Shown in pieces: positions 49,081-60,129 of a stretch of DNA of 63,021 nt. Where the stretch lies: assembly GCA_001839685.1 (NCBI GenBank), contig MLAK01000786.1:1-63021 (forward strand), given 5' to 3'. Numbering within the stretch: the first letter of the stretch is position 1; each line of letters opens with the position of its first letter. The notes under the pieces were generated by a model. The model saw only the letters and a list, made by a program, of their open reading frames with translations, was not told where the DNA came from and did no database searches. The DNA is from Tritrichomonas foetus. Its lineage: Eukaryota > Parabasalia > Tritrichomonadida > Tritrichomonadidae. Both the position numbers and the translations under genes were made by a program.

Positions 49081-52000
49081 ATGGCTTTGAATGAAAAACT
49101 GAGTTTTTATGAACCAGTCCAAACACTTAGAGAAGAAATTTTCCATGTATACAGCAACTACAACGACGAGATTTATCACAGAGCATCGCTGGCCTATGTT
49201 TTTATGCAATTAAAAAATTTTCGAAATGAACTCAACCAAATTAATTTTCGGAATCGAATTCTCAAGAAAAACGATAAAGACACATTTGAAGAACTTCACG
49301 AATTAATGAAAATTTTCGAAATCAACGTGAAATCATACAATTCAAATAAATTTGAATCTGTGATTCATGAAAAATTTGACCAGGGTCTAGGCTTAATAGA
49401 AACTTTTAGAAACCGATTCAATTTATATTTTATTGAGCTTCATCTTTTTGATTATACATTTCATAATTATCGATATCCAATTGAAGAAAATCGTCGGCAA
49501 GAAATTACTGACTGCTTGGATGATATCAAAAGTACGAAAGAATATATACAAAATGAGTTAAATAATGATGAAAATCGACATTTTTTTAAAGATTTACGTG
49601 ATCGTTTATTAGAAATTAATGAACTTGAAATTAAATTAATTGATGAAAATAAAAAATTAAATGAAGAAATTGAAGATGCTGATAAAGAAATCACCATTGA
49701 AAGTTTCATCAAGTCTATCAAAAGTGATGTGAAATCACTTATCAATTATGATGATATTGCAATTCAGAAGAAAATTGGAGAAGGTGGTGAAGGAATTGTT
49801 TATTTAAGTTATCAAAAATCAACTCAACATGTATTATCTGTCAAAAAGTTAAAAAATCAACTCATAACGAAACAATATTCTGAACATTTTAAAAGAGAAC
49901 TTGGAATTGTCTCAAATCTAGACCATTTTGCAATTTTACCATTTGTTGGAATTTGTACTAATCCACTATGTATAATAACTGAATTCATGTCTGGTGATTC
50001 ACTCTACAACCGTTTGAAATCATTAGATTCGCCACCACTTTCTCCTACAAAACTTACAATTATTGCGCTTGGTGTTGCTCATGCAATTAAATATTTACAT
50101 GCTAAAAAATTGCTACATCGTGATATTAAATCGTTAAATGTTTTATTAAATTCTGATGATTTTCCAAAATTATGTGATTTTGGACTAAGTCGCTATACGG
50201 ATGAGCCAAATGATAACAAGCCTGGTGGGGTTGGAACAGTAAATTGGATGGCGCCAGAAATTATTAAAGGAAAAGTTTATACAGAAAAAAGTGACGTATA
50301 CAGTTATGGAATTTTATTGTGGGAAATGCTAACAGGAAACACCCCTTATTCAGACATGAATACAATGAAAGTCAGAGATGAAGTTGCTTATAACAATATG
50401 AGACCGAAAATTCCACCAACTTGTTCACCAAAACTAGAAAGACTAATTAAAAAATGCTGGGAAAATGATCCCATGAAAAGGCCAGATTTCGCTCAAATTA
50501 TTGAATATTTTGAAAATGGTGAAGTTGGATTTGCTGGAAGTGAGCCAGACCAAGTTAAAGCTTACATTAGTCAATATGAGAAAATCACACATGATGAGCG
50601 ATATATTGATAATTCTGCCTTTTCTGCGGCTTCCATGCGTGAAATTTGTCAAGAATTAAATAGAGGTGAACGATCAGCAATTTCGAAATTGAATTATGTT
50701 CTTCAAGAAGCTGAACTTGCTTCATTTGTACGAAATTCTGATGTTATGAAACATTTAGTTTTTTGTATTGAAAAGTGTGAATCCTCACAACTTGCAATTT
50801 TATTAACTGACACAATAACTTTAATTCTTAAGAATGACAAGTTCCTTGAAGAGTTTGAAAATGAAGGTGGTTCATCTTCTTTCTTAGGTTTGTTTGCAAA
50901 GTATGGAACTACGTCTATGCCAAAAGCCATTGATATACTAAGATTCTTAGTTGAATCTCAGAAATTTTGTCTTAAGGCTGATATAATCAATCGAATATCA
51001 CCATTTTTACTTTTCACAGATTTGAATTATCGTTTAAATTCATTAAAGTTTATAAATTATATTATAGATAATAAATGCTTTGAATCACCAAATTCATTTA
51101 ACAGTATCGTAAGAAATATGCTTGCTAACTTATTCCCTGAAGCAATGCCTGAGATTATCATCGAATCTTTGGAGCTTATTACAAAATTAGTTTCATTCGC
51201 AGAATTAAATTCTTCTATTTTGGCAACTGAAGGAATAATTAAAGTAACAAGTTTATTTAATCATAATCTCCATGAAATTTCCGAAAAATCTCTGGAAATT
51301 GTTGAAGCTCTTCTATCAAATATTATTCCACAAAAGAAAGTAGTAAAATCTGTACTAAGTGTTTTCCCAAGTCTTGCAGGAAGTCAGAATCCAAAAACTG
51401 TTAAAGTATCACTTAATATTCTTGCTTACTTAATGAAATCTTCAACAACTTTAATAAAAATGTCAAAGAGGACGGATGTCATTCAAAGTTTCAAAAATTT
51501 CTTCGAGTCTGAAGATCAAAACAATCTAATTAATTCACTTAAGCTTATTTTTGCCTTCTTATATAAAAGTGAATCACTTCATCATAATTGTAACTATACA
51601 TTAATCATGAATTTATTATTCCCACTCTTAGAAAAACGGAATGATGATGTGTCAAACCTTGTTGCAGCTTGTCTTACTCTTATTTTTCAAAAACAACCAT
51701 TTTCTACAACGATTTCTAACACCAATAAAGATAATCCAAACACAACAAATATTGAAAGCAATGCTTCAATTGATGAAGAGTTAATTCAAAATCAATGCAA
51801 TATTCTTGATAGCTTTTTAAAAGCAACACTTTCAAAAAGTGATGTGTCAGTTCACATACTCAATCTTTGCGGTGTTATTTCAACATCATTTGATGGTGCT
51901 ATGCTTTTTGATGTAATTGAAATAGTCCCATTAATCCTAAATTGCGCCTTAAAAACTCCTAATCTTAATACTAACAATAATGATTTGAATAAATTATTGC

Positions 52001-52527
52001 AAGTACGAAAACTTGTTTCAATGGTACTTGCTTCACTTTCTTCCATTAATCCAATTTGCTCACATTTGATTGAAGCTTTTCCTCTCATTTTAGAAATGAT
52101 GGAAAATAAAGAGAATAGCCCATACCCTGCTATTTTCACTGCAAATATGGCAATCATTACTCCAGGAGCTGTACTTTGCGCAGAGAATATAGAAATCATC
52201 ATAAATAATTTCAGATATGATTTCCCACGTTCTTTAAAAACAATTGAAAGAACTGTTCAAGATCAAGAAGCTCGAAATACTCTTGAAAGGAATGAAAAGT
52301 TATGCAGTTTGATTTCAGCATTAACTGGACAAGTGAAAGAAAGACAAGAAAAAGAAGGAAAAGAAATTCTCAATATTTTGAATGAAATTTCTTCAATAGA
52401 ATCTGGAAAAAGAGCTCTTTTTGAAGCAGGAATTTTACCTATTTTGAGAAAAAGACTCTCTGAAATTGCATTGTTTGATGACTCAAGGCCAACTCTCATC
52501 AGAATTATCGGGCGGATGCAAAAATAG
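49081..52527 (+). CDS. TKL-type protein kinase with armadillo-like tail
   Basis: A 1148-residue kinase. Residues 1-220 are helical and coiled-coil-like. The kinase domain is at about 225-490: GEGGEGIVYL (Gly loop), Lys in SVKKLKN, HRDIKSLNVLL near 346, DFGLSR near 366, GTVNWMAPEII, and DVYSYGILLWEM. These fit the tyrosine-kinase-like group, which phosphorylates Ser/Thr; all catalytic residues are present. Residues 540-1145 are helix pairs of armadillo/HEAT type, a protein-binding scaffold. This layout (helical N-terminus, TKL kinase, ARM tail) is common in trichomonads and Entamoeba by memory. The substrate is unknown. Confidence 0.94.
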   Translation: MALNEKLSFYEPVQTLREEIFHVYSNYNDEIYHRASLAYVFMQLKNFRNELNQINFRNRILKKNDKDTFEELHELMKIFEINVKSYNSNKFESVIHEKFDQGLGLIETFRNRFNLYFIELHLFDYTFHNYRYPIEENRRQEITDCLDDIKSTKEYIQNELNNDENRHFFKDLRDRLLEINELEIKLIDENKKLNEEIEDADKEITIESFIKSIKSDVKSLINYDDIAIQKKIGEGGEGIVYLSYQKSTQHVLSVKKLKNQLITKQYSEHFKRELGIVSNLDHFAILPFVGICTNPLCIITEFMSGDSLYNRLKSLDSPPLSPTKLTIIALGVAHAIKYLHAKKLLHRDIKSLNVLLNSDDFPKLCDFGLSRYTDEPNDNKPGGVGTVNWMAPEIIKGKVYTEKSDVYSYGILLWEMLTGNTPYSDMNTMKVRDEVAYNNMRPKIPPTCSPKLERLIKKCWENDPMKRPDFAQIIEYFENGEVGFAGSEPDQVKAYISQYEKITHDERYIDNSAFSAASMREICQELNRGERSAISKLNYVLQEAELASFVRNSDVMKHLVFCIEKCESSQLAILLTDTITLILKNDKFLEEFENEGGSSSFLGLFAKYGTTSMPKAIDILRFLVESQKFCLKADIINRISPFLLFTDLNYRLNSLKFINYIIDNKCFESPNSFNSIVRNMLANLFPEAMPEIIIESLELITKLVSFAELNSSILATEGIIKVTSLFNHNLHEISEKSLEIVEALLSNIIPQKKVVKSVLSVFPSLAGSQNPKTVKVSLNILAYLMKSSTTLIKMSKRTDVIQSFKNFFESEDQNNLINSLKLIFAFLYKSESLHHNCNYTLIMNLLFPLLEKRNDDVSNLVAACLTLIFQKQPFSTTISNTNKDNPNTTNIESNASIDEELIQNQCNILDSFLKATLSKSDVSVHILNLCGVISTSFDGAMLFDVIEIVPLILNCALKTPNLNTNNNDLNKLLQVRKLVSMVLASLSSINPICSHLIEAFPLILEMMENKENSPYPAIFTANMAIITPGAVLCAENIEIIINNFRYDFPRSLKTIERTVQDQEARNTLERNEKLCSLISALTGQVKERQEKEGKEILNILNEISSIESGKRALFEAGILPILRKRLSEIALFDDSRPTLIRIIGRMQK

Positions 52528-52785
52528 ATTTTTGCTATTTAAGTATTTTACTTTGTTAAATTATGATTTACGTTAATTAAATATAGAAATTGCAATTAAC
52601 TATTTTTATTTTCCCTAAAATATAATCAGTTCATTATATCAAATATTTCATCAAAAGATGATTAGTATTAAATTCGTATTAAAAATCTCAATGAAGAAAA
52701 TAATAATAATAAATAGAATTTATAATATGCAAATTTTTAACAAACAAAATCGAGAAAATCAAGTAAAAAAGTGTAACGAGTTAAA

Positions 52786-55700
52786 TTAATCTACTTCATA
52801 ATGACATGAAGAATCAGAATCACTGTTATTCAAAATAGATAAAATATTATCGAATTTGTTGGATGACTTTGGAAAACTCTTCTTTTGATCTTCAAGAATC
52901 TCAACAACATCAGGAATATTTCTCGCAAAGTATTCAATGGCAGCCAACCGTGTTTTTGACATAAATAAATATCCAAAAATTTTATTTTGTTCAACAAAGT
53001 CAATAAATTCTTCACTAAACTTACATTTTGATAAAATAAAAAGTAAATTATTGAAAATCATTTTTGGTAAATTTTTTTGAACTATCTTATCGAAAATTTT
53101 AATGAATACATTTTCCATTTTCGATGAAGAAATTTTATATTTTTTAGTACTATTTAATATTGCATGTAGTATTTCAAAGTAGTCATCAAAATTAATTTGA
53201 AATTCAGGAACATCGTCTAACAATTCAATAAGCTTGGAAAAGAAAGTTTTTCCTGGGAATTCAAAGAAACATTTTTGAGTTAAAGTTTTAATCATTTTTC
53301 GATAATTATCAATTGGGCAACCTAATAATGAATTACAATTCACAAGTAAACCAACAGATTTGAAGGAATCATGATTTGATTTCATTGCATCATTTATTAA
53401 TGGAATGAATTTTTGGGCTTTTTCAGCCAAACTACAAAATGGTAGAATATTATAGATATAATGAAGCGATGCTTGAACACAATAGTTATTTTCACTCTCC
53501 ATAAACCTTTTCATTATTTTATAAAACTGTGTAGAGCAAAGTAATCTTTTTATGTTAATTCCATTATTGATTCCATCAACTTGCAATTTTAATTCTTCGT
53601 TAATAGTTTCGGGCTCACTCAAATGAGTATAGAAAAGTAAATAGCCGTCATTTTTCCCTGAATCAAGAGCGACTTGTAATGAAGATTTACTTACACATGA
53701 ATCATTGAAACAATACCATTCATCTTCAGTTTTAATATATGAGAAATAATGACCATATTCAGCAGAGCCGTGATGAATTATAATCCCTGTAAGATCATAT
53801 TTTTGGTGATTTTTTTCTAATTTTACTGGAAATTCATACTGGTGCGTTAATTTATATCGTTTCCATGTTGTATAGTCATATTGAAACCTTTTGAGATGGA
53901 TTATTAGATAATTTGGGTATTCTACAATTTCACTATACCTTTTAGCATCAACTTTAACACCATTTTCATCTTTATATCCGTTTTCACCAGTCATATATTC
54001 AATTTCAGAAAACATATCAAAAGATTCTTGGAGATTTTGACATTTTGCTACTTCTAGTGGTAAAACCATATATGATTCATATTGTTGTGACAGTAATTTT
54101 CCATCTTTTACTGACTCAATTTTATTGGAAATTTTTCCTTGGAATAAATGATTAAGTTTTTCTGCAGTTAATTCTTTTTCAAGTTTATCCAAAAGTTTCA
54201 AAAGGTACTCGCAACAATCTTGCTGTCTCGAAGGACTTAATTTTTCACCATCATCCCAAATAAAATGATCAATGAAACTTTGGGTTGTTTCTGAACGAAG
54301 TATTGAAAATCTTAAACGAGAAAATAAATTTTGAAACTGAAGAGTTAATTGATCATCTCCACTATACGAAAAAAGCAAGTTTCTGAATCCGGTAATGGCA
54401 AATAATTGTTGTGTTACAGAATTTAAAAAGCATGTTGCACCAAGATTTTCTAAACCAACAAATTTATCAGATTTCAGTGTAAAAGTGTCACCATTAATTC
54501 TCCATTCTGGTTTCTTTATCTTTAGTTTAATAAAATATTTTGATATACTCGAAATAGATGGTGCTATTTCAATTATTATTTTTGACGCTTCTTGGAAAAC
54601 ATCTTTTCCACGATCAATATCATTTATTTGGAAATATTTTGTTAAAATCAGACTAGATATTGTTTTTAATTCTGTTTTTGAAAAGTTTTCTTTTTGAATG
54701 AATTTATTAATACAATATAAGTGACCAGCTTCTTCGTTTCCATTTTCAAGGATTTTTAATAATAAGTTTTTCACATTTTTATCATTTCCTTCAATGTGAT
54801 CACCTAAAGATGAATAAAATTTTGCAGATGATTCCATTGTCGCTACTTCTGTGTAAAATGAAAATGGAATCCGTAATCTATAAAGGAAATAATCTGCTTC
54901 CTTTCGAACTTCTTCATTTTTACAATTAAGAAGATCATTTACAAGATGTTTATATTGGTCAGGCATTGTAAATTGATCTTTTTCAAACTTATAACCATAA
55001 TTCAATCCACTAATTAAAGCAGGTTGTAAATTGTTTAAATTTTTTAGACAAAGAGTCAACGATTTCAGTAAAGAAATTAGTTTCTTTTCTTCAATGATTT
55101 TAGATTGAATAGGATATTTCAGAATTAATTCATAAATCCCAGAAATTAAATCAGATTTTGGAATTAGAAGGCCATAATCCATTAAAAACTCAATACATTT
55201 AATTGATATTTTATTCATTGCATTATGATAAAATTGAATTAATGATTCAAATTTATAGAGAAAAATATTAGGGAAATCAATTGGAAAAAAATTTGAATAA
55301 TTGGTTGTTTCATCGAAGGATTGGATTTCTTTTATCGTATTTGGGTCAGTTGGCAAATAATTTAATAATTTTTTAGCTTCTTCACAATCTTTCTTTAATG
55401 AATTAAAAAGTGCCGAAAAAGCAGTGGAATTCAAGAAAACAACACCTGGCATTATTTTCCTAAATCTAACAGGTTCAATTTCTCGTTCAATTAATTTTAG
55501 TTGAATGTCTTTTGAATGTCCAGCAATTGATTGAACTGTTTCGTTACCATTGAGAATATTAGATCGTTGTTTTAATGAATATTGGGAATAATCATTACCT
55601 TTAATATTCATTAATAATGAATAAACAGTTACATCAGGATCAACAAAAAGTTGGGTTTCATTTATATTTACTGTGATTTTTTCATTGTCAGAAAGTGGCT

Positions 55701-57627
55701 TATGCTGTTTTCTTTCAATATAAAAGAATGTCTCAATTTTTTTGATAAAATTTGAAAGAAGAATAATTAAAGAAGATTCGCTTGAAACTTTGTTTGAAAA
55801 TTGTTCGAAATAATTTTTCCAATTATTAAAGAAAACATCCATCATTTTATGATCCGATAGTATTTTACCGTCATTACTTTGATAGATTCGAATTAAAATG
55901 CTCTGAATTTTTTCTTGATTGGATGATGGCATTAATGATAGTTTCCAAAGCAATTCTTCATTTTCAAAAGGAAGTTCAGTAACAGTATCGATTTTGAATA
56001 ATTTATCAATGAGTTCAACAAAAGAGGAACTAATATAGGCAGATTTAGAATTCGCAAATTCCATTGAAAAGTCAATAAAACTTTTAATTTTCATATAATT
56101 TGCAGAAATTAATCTTTCGATTAATTCAAATATAGTATCATATGAGGTTAATGCTAATATTTCCTCTGTTTTTGTTTTGCTTAGTGTTTTTTTAATGTTA
56201 TCAATTATTTTAAACAAAATATTATTTATGCATTTTCTCATTTCTTGTTTTTCTTTAGGATAAAATTTAATCATTGCATTAAATAAATTCTCCACTGTTT
56301 TTCGATTTGTTATTTTTTGTCGATCAAGTGAATCACACAACAAGTGAAGTTTATCTGATTTCTGTAAGCTATATTCTACAAGTTTATCAAAATTTTCTTT
56401 TGAAATATTAACTGCTTTTAGTTCATTAATAATTGCCAAAATTTCACTTTGCATCTTTTGATTCAAACCAGAATTTGTTTGTGAAAATTCATCGAGTTTC
56501 TTTTTGATACTTTTGATAATATTACAAGACTCTTTTGTATTTCTTTTTTCAAAAGATTTTGCAATATCGCCTAAGAAGTGGAGATATGAAGAAGTAATTT
56601 TGGCAGGATCTAAAATTAATTTTGAAAAGTATTCAATCGATGCTGTTGAAATTTTAGTGGAAATTGTAATAAACATTGAAAAAAGTAAATTTAAATCACT
56701 GTCAGATTGAACAGCATTTAAGTTCCACAAATCAGTCAAAGGTTTAGTCATTACATATTTACTTTCAGATAAAAAGGCATAGATTTCAGCAATTAAAGGT
56801 GAAAATTCAGGATGAATTGGAAATTTTGATAGAATATCAATTTTTGTATAAATCCATTTAATTGTATATTTTGAGTATTTTGAGGTATCAATTACTTTCA
56901 ATATATATTTTAATGAAATGAGTTGTTTATCGAAATGCTCACTATTTAAATATTTATTAATAATTCCAAGCCAACTCAAAAAAATTTCTTTTGATAAACT
57001 CCTTGTTAATAAAATATCGAGTATTTCAAAGACAGTTTGTGCAGAAGTCCCTCTAAAATCTTCACTTATCATATTTTCAACGGTTTGTGTGAAAAGCTGG
57101 CAAATTTTCCGAGTTTCAAATTTTTTTTGATAATTCAATGCTGGCAAAAGTAAAATAGCCAACGATTTCACATGTTTGATATCTTTAATGTCTTGATTTT
57201 CAAGTGCATTTATATACTTTTCAAACATTGAATGATTTGCAATGAATTGATAAAGTGGCTGAAAATATTCTTGATTATAATTCGTTGCAATGTTTGACGT
57301 TGTAGTCAAAATTTCAATCGGTATATTGAAAAATTCTTTAAAATTACAATCAATGGAAATTTGGGAATAATCTAATAAAATTTCAAAATATTCGATAATT
57401 ATTTCGAGCTGCTCGGTTCGAAGTTTTTTACAAGAGAGAATCGGTTTTACTGTTTTTATGATGATTGACGAAGCGAACGAATCTGGACTCATCGTAAATG
57501 GAGATGGCAACTTTTGATAAGATAAAATTGCTTCAAAACATTCTTTAAGTCGATCAAAAAAATCGGGTAGGTGTTTTATTCCATTTGCAGCGTCAGAAAG
57601 ATCTGATAGCCACTTCGCTTGATTCAT
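52786..57627 (-). CDS. Large ubiquitin-specific protease (USP, peptidase C19)
   Basis: A 1613-residue deubiquitinase. The USP domain is at about 1055-1350: Cys box GLENLGATCFLNSVTQQLF with the catalytic Cys near 1066, QQDCCEYLLKLLDKLE, YLIIHLKRFQYD, and His box GHYFSYIKTEDEWYCFNDS. The long N-terminal part (1-1050) is helical-repeat-like with a ubiquitin-like module near 640-705 (KITVNINETQLFV, then DVTVYSLLMNI). This resembles the USP9X/USP24/USP34 class of giant proteases. The C-terminal 260 residues are helical. The frame extends to an ATG at 57693, but TTTCACC at 57682-57688 lies in that extension, so I start at 57627 (MNQAKWL). Confidence 0.93.
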   Translation of the reverse strand: MNQAKWLSDLSDAANGIKHLPDFFDRLKECFEAILSYQKLPSPFTMSPDSFASSIIIKTVKPILSCKKLRTEQLEIIIEYFEILLDYSQISIDCNFKEFFNIPIEILTTTSNIATNYNQEYFQPLYQFIANHSMFEKYINALENQDIKDIKHVKSLAILLLPALNYQKKFETRKICQLFTQTVENMISEDFRGTSAQTVFEILDILLTRSLSKEIFLSWLGIINKYLNSEHFDKQLISLKYILKVIDTSKYSKYTIKWIYTKIDILSKFPIHPEFSPLIAEIYAFLSESKYVMTKPLTDLWNLNAVQSDSDLNLLFSMFITISTKISTASIEYFSKLILDPAKITSSYLHFLGDIAKSFEKRNTKESCNIIKSIKKKLDEFSQTNSGLNQKMQSEILAIINELKAVNISKENFDKLVEYSLQKSDKLHLLCDSLDRQKITNRKTVENLFNAMIKFYPKEKQEMRKCINNILFKIIDNIKKTLSKTKTEEILALTSYDTIFELIERLISANYMKIKSFIDFSMEFANSKSAYISSSFVELIDKLFKIDTVTELPFENEELLWKLSLMPSSNQEKIQSILIRIYQSNDGKILSDHKMMDVFFNNWKNYFEQFSNKVSSESSLIILLSNFIKKIETFFYIERKQHKPLSDNEKITVNINETQLFVDPDVTVYSLLMNIKGNDYSQYSLKQRSNILNGNETVQSIAGHSKDIQLKLIEREIEPVRFRKIMPGVVFLNSTAFSALFNSLKKDCEEAKKLLNYLPTDPNTIKEIQSFDETTNYSNFFPIDFPNIFLYKFESLIQFYHNAMNKISIKCIEFLMDYGLLIPKSDLISGIYELILKYPIQSKIIEEKKLISLLKSLTLCLKNLNNLQPALISGLNYGYKFEKDQFTMPDQYKHLVNDLLNCKNEEVRKEADYFLYRLRIPFSFYTEVATMESSAKFYSSLGDHIEGNDKNVKNLLLKILENGNEEAGHLYCINKFIQKENFSKTELKTISSLILTKYFQINDIDRGKDVFQEASKIIIEIAPSISSISKYFIKLKIKKPEWRINGDTFTLKSDKFVGLENLGATCFLNSVTQQLFAITGFRNLLFSYSGDDQLTLQFQNLFSRLRFSILRSETTQSFIDHFIWDDGEKLSPSRQQDCCEYLLKLLDKLEKELTAEKLNHLFQGKISNKIESVKDGKLLSQQYESYMVLPLEVAKCQNLQESFDMFSEIEYMTGENGYKDENGVKVDAKRYSEIVEYPNYLIIHLKRFQYDYTTWKRYKLTHQYEFPVKLEKNHQKYDLTGIIIHHGSAEYGHYFSYIKTEDEWYCFNDSCVSKSSLQVALDSGKNDGYLLFYTHLSEPETINEELKLQVDGINNGINIKRLLCSTQFYKIMKRFMESENNYCVQASLHYIYNILPFCSLAEKAQKFIPLINDAMKSNHDSFKSVGLLVNCNSLLGCPIDNYRKMIKTLTQKCFFEFPGKTFFSKLIELLDDVPEFQINFDDYFEILHAILNSTKKYKISSSKMENVFIKIFDKIVQKNLPKMIFNNLLFILSKCKFSEEFIDFVEQNKIFGYLFMSKTRLAAIEYFARNIPDVVEILEDQKKSFPKSSNKFDNILSILNNSDSDSSCHYEVD

Positions 57628-58002
57628 CGAAATCATTATCAATGAAATTTGACCTTTATCACCAAAAATTGAAATGACAAAGGTGAAATGCATTCAATTC
57701 CGGTAAAAAAAAAAAAAAAAAAAACTCAACTTTTTCTCTATGAACCCTTTCAATGGTTTATAATCCTTTTTAAATTCTACCTACGATAAACAACAAAGAA
57801 ATATCATACAGTCAAACAGAAAACTATTTCTTGATAAAATGTCAAGATGATGTTCGAAAAATGTGGAATATCTGTCATTTTTTTTCGACGTAATTTTAAA
57901 AGAATAAATGATTTTGTTTTAAAATTTTACTAGTAACAAATAAAGAGAAATAATATAAACAAACTATATAAAAACACAAAAACATCTACAAAATTCACAC
58001 AC
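57628..58002. other. Intergenic region
   Basis: USP promoter, then a run of about 20 A near 57706-57724, then plain A+T-rich sequence to the end of the SAPS-like gene. Confidence 0.5.
57682..57688 (-). promoter_or_regulatory. TTTCACC promoter element
   Basis: Minus-strand TTTCACC followed by TTTGTC, 55 bases upstream of the USP start at 57627 and just inside the longest frame that begins at 57693. Confidence 0.45.
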
Positions 58003-59304
58003 TCATTTTGGGTATTTTGTTTCCCAAGTCTTCTTTCTGGATGGTGATGCCTTCACTTGGTCATTTTCATTCTTGTACTCTCCACCATATTCACTGTTTA
58101 GTTTCTTTACATATGGTTCAAGTTTTTGTTTAATAAATTTTGAAGTTCCATCAACTTTTTTCAGAAGTTTATTTGTTGATTCATTGTTTGTCATGTCTGT
58201 CAGAATCGCCATTGCGAAGATTGGCATTAATCCATGTTTTTCACTCTTCGTTTCATTCATCATTAAAGGCACAAGCTTCTTTACAATGAGATCTCTTACA
58301 TCTTTTATATTATAACATTTCTGGAAAAATATTCTTGCTTCGCATAAGAAGAAAGAAGATTCACTGAATAGCATCATAAGGTTTATCACATTCTTTATTA
58401 ATTTTTCATTGACTAAATCAGAATTATGATTGATAACTTTAACTAAAAGTGATAATGCTTCAGCATGGTATCGATAAATTCTTTTTTCAGGTTTATAAAG
58501 AATCTTTTTTGCTGCATCAATATGAATTTGAAATTTGGAATGATACTCTACATCATATAAATTATTAACAGCTTCCCAATAAAAATTGTTAATAATATGA
58601 GGAAGTGAATAAGTCTGTTTGAAGATATCGAAAACTTCACTTTGAATAATTTTTCGACGAATACTTTCATGTTTGGCTGCATCAGCAACAAGTTTGAATA
58701 AATTAATGACTTTTTCAGAATCAGTGGTAAATGTTGTATCAGTATAATTCTTTTTTAGAAGCTCCTTTAAAATGGTAACCAGCTCTTTATCAAAACCGAT
58801 TTCGACAAGCCAATCACGGTGGTATTGGAGCTTATCATCACCTGTGAATATTTTGGAGAACAAATTATAGACACTTAAATGGTCGCAATAATTTTTGAAA
58901 AGTGTCAAAATGTAATTGCAATCTTTGATAATATCTTTAACACCGCTTTGAAATATGGAGAAAGTAACTTCGCAAAGTCTTCCAACTCTTCTTTCCGATA
59001 ATGTTTGGCGTGACAGATACTTCATTGCAAATTCGGGGAAAAAATTGGTTTTGACGAGATTCGGGATGACAAGGACACTTCCATAGGTCAAAAGTTTGAG
59101 TGCCTGCAGTGTAGTTTCACTGTTGTCATCTTTGAAAGCAGTTCGAAGAAGTCGAGGAAGGTGGCGAGAAAGATATTTTCTGAGTTCGACGGAATTGGAT
59201 TTTGCCGCTTGTTCGAGAGATGGCTCGAGAAGTACCTTTTCGAGAGATGATCCATCAAGTGCCATTAGCTTCGCGAGAGTTGATTGGCCTTCTGAATCAG
59301 ACAT
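58003..59304 (-). CDS. SAPS-like protein phosphatase regulatory subunit
   Basis: A 433-residue helical protein. Order and spacing of helices (LAKLMALDGSSLEKVLLEP, then LRKYLSRHLPRLLRTAF, then LSVYNLFSKIFTGDD, then WLVEIGFDKELVTIL) resemble the SAPS domain of PP6 regulatory subunits (Sit4-associated proteins). These bind the PP6/Sit4 catalytic subunit and control cell cycle and trafficking. The assignment rests on remembered pattern and is moderate. The protein is shorter than yeast SAP proteins. A basic tail (SPSRKKTWETKYPK) ends it. ATG at 59304 starts the frame; no TTT(C/G)ACC lies upstream. Confidence 0.8.
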   Translation of the reverse strand: MSDSEGQSTLAKLMALDGSSLEKVLLEPSLEQAAKSNSVELRKYLSRHLPRLLRTAFKDDNSETTLQALKLLTYGSVLVIPNLVKTNFFPEFAMKYLSRQTLSERRVGRLCEVTFSIFQSGVKDIIKDCNYILTLFKNYCDHLSVYNLFSKIFTGDDKLQYHRDWLVEIGFDKELVTILKELLKKNYTDTTFTTDSEKVINLFKLVADAAKHESIRRKIIQSEVFDIFKQTYSLPHIINNFYWEAVNNLYDVEYHSKFQIHIDAAKKILYKPEKRIYRYHAEALSLLVKVINHNSDLVNEKLIKNVINLMMLFSESSFFLCEARIFFQKCYNIKDVRDLIVKKLVPLMMNETKSEKHGLMPIFAMAILTDMTNNESTNKLLKKVDGTSKFIKQKLEPYVKKLNSEYGGEYKNENDQVKASPSRKKTWETKYPK

Positions 59305-60129
59305 AGTCTTCTTTGAGGGAATTAATTTTCAATGAGTATGGATAAATAATTCACAACATTCAATTTTTTATATGGTTTATCTTTGTCTCATATTGAAATA
59401 TATTGAATATTTTTTGAATTATTTCAATAATGTTTTTTCGTGCTTAAACTAATCAATATTAGCTTCTCTAAATCATAGTTAAATTTCAATGGATGACATT
59501 TTAAACTTATATTTAGATAACTATGTATTAATGCAAATCCTTTTTATCAAAAATTAGAGATTTTAAAAAATGAGAAGTCTAGATACAGCTGAATTATGAT
59601 CTTTGAAAGTAACTGCATTGGAAATTTTTCGATTAAATTTTCAGGGCAATTTTTGTACATCACTTCAATTACAAACGAATCATCTACTATACAACGGCTT
59701 TGAAAATACAAAACATTTTATCAATTATTCTTTTCAATTCTCGAGCAAAAAATGAGAATTGAATAACTATTTATAAGATTTTTTTTATTTTTCTATTGTA
59801 TCATTTCTATATTCAATATTCAGAATTTTATATAAAGAACAGATGTGGTCGATGAAAATCAATTCAAAAAATTTATTTCGCCGAAAATTGACATTCAAAT
59901 CGATTTACTGTGAAAAAGTTTGTTGATAGAACTTTATGGTTCAGAATTGAGTGACCATATTAATACAAAAAGTTTGACTTTGGTCAATTTCTAAAGGAAT
60001 ATTTCGAACTATAAAAAGTGCATCAAAAGATGAAAATATCAAACGGATAATACAGAATCATATTACAGATTGATATCCCTTATTTCAATGAATCGAATAA
60101 TACGCTAATATCGAGCCTTCCTAAAACAG

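Noticed and set aside
57628..57693. ATG-initiated extension of the USP
   Set aside because: It overlaps a TTTCACC promoter element and adds a hydrophobic stretch unlike USP N-termini.
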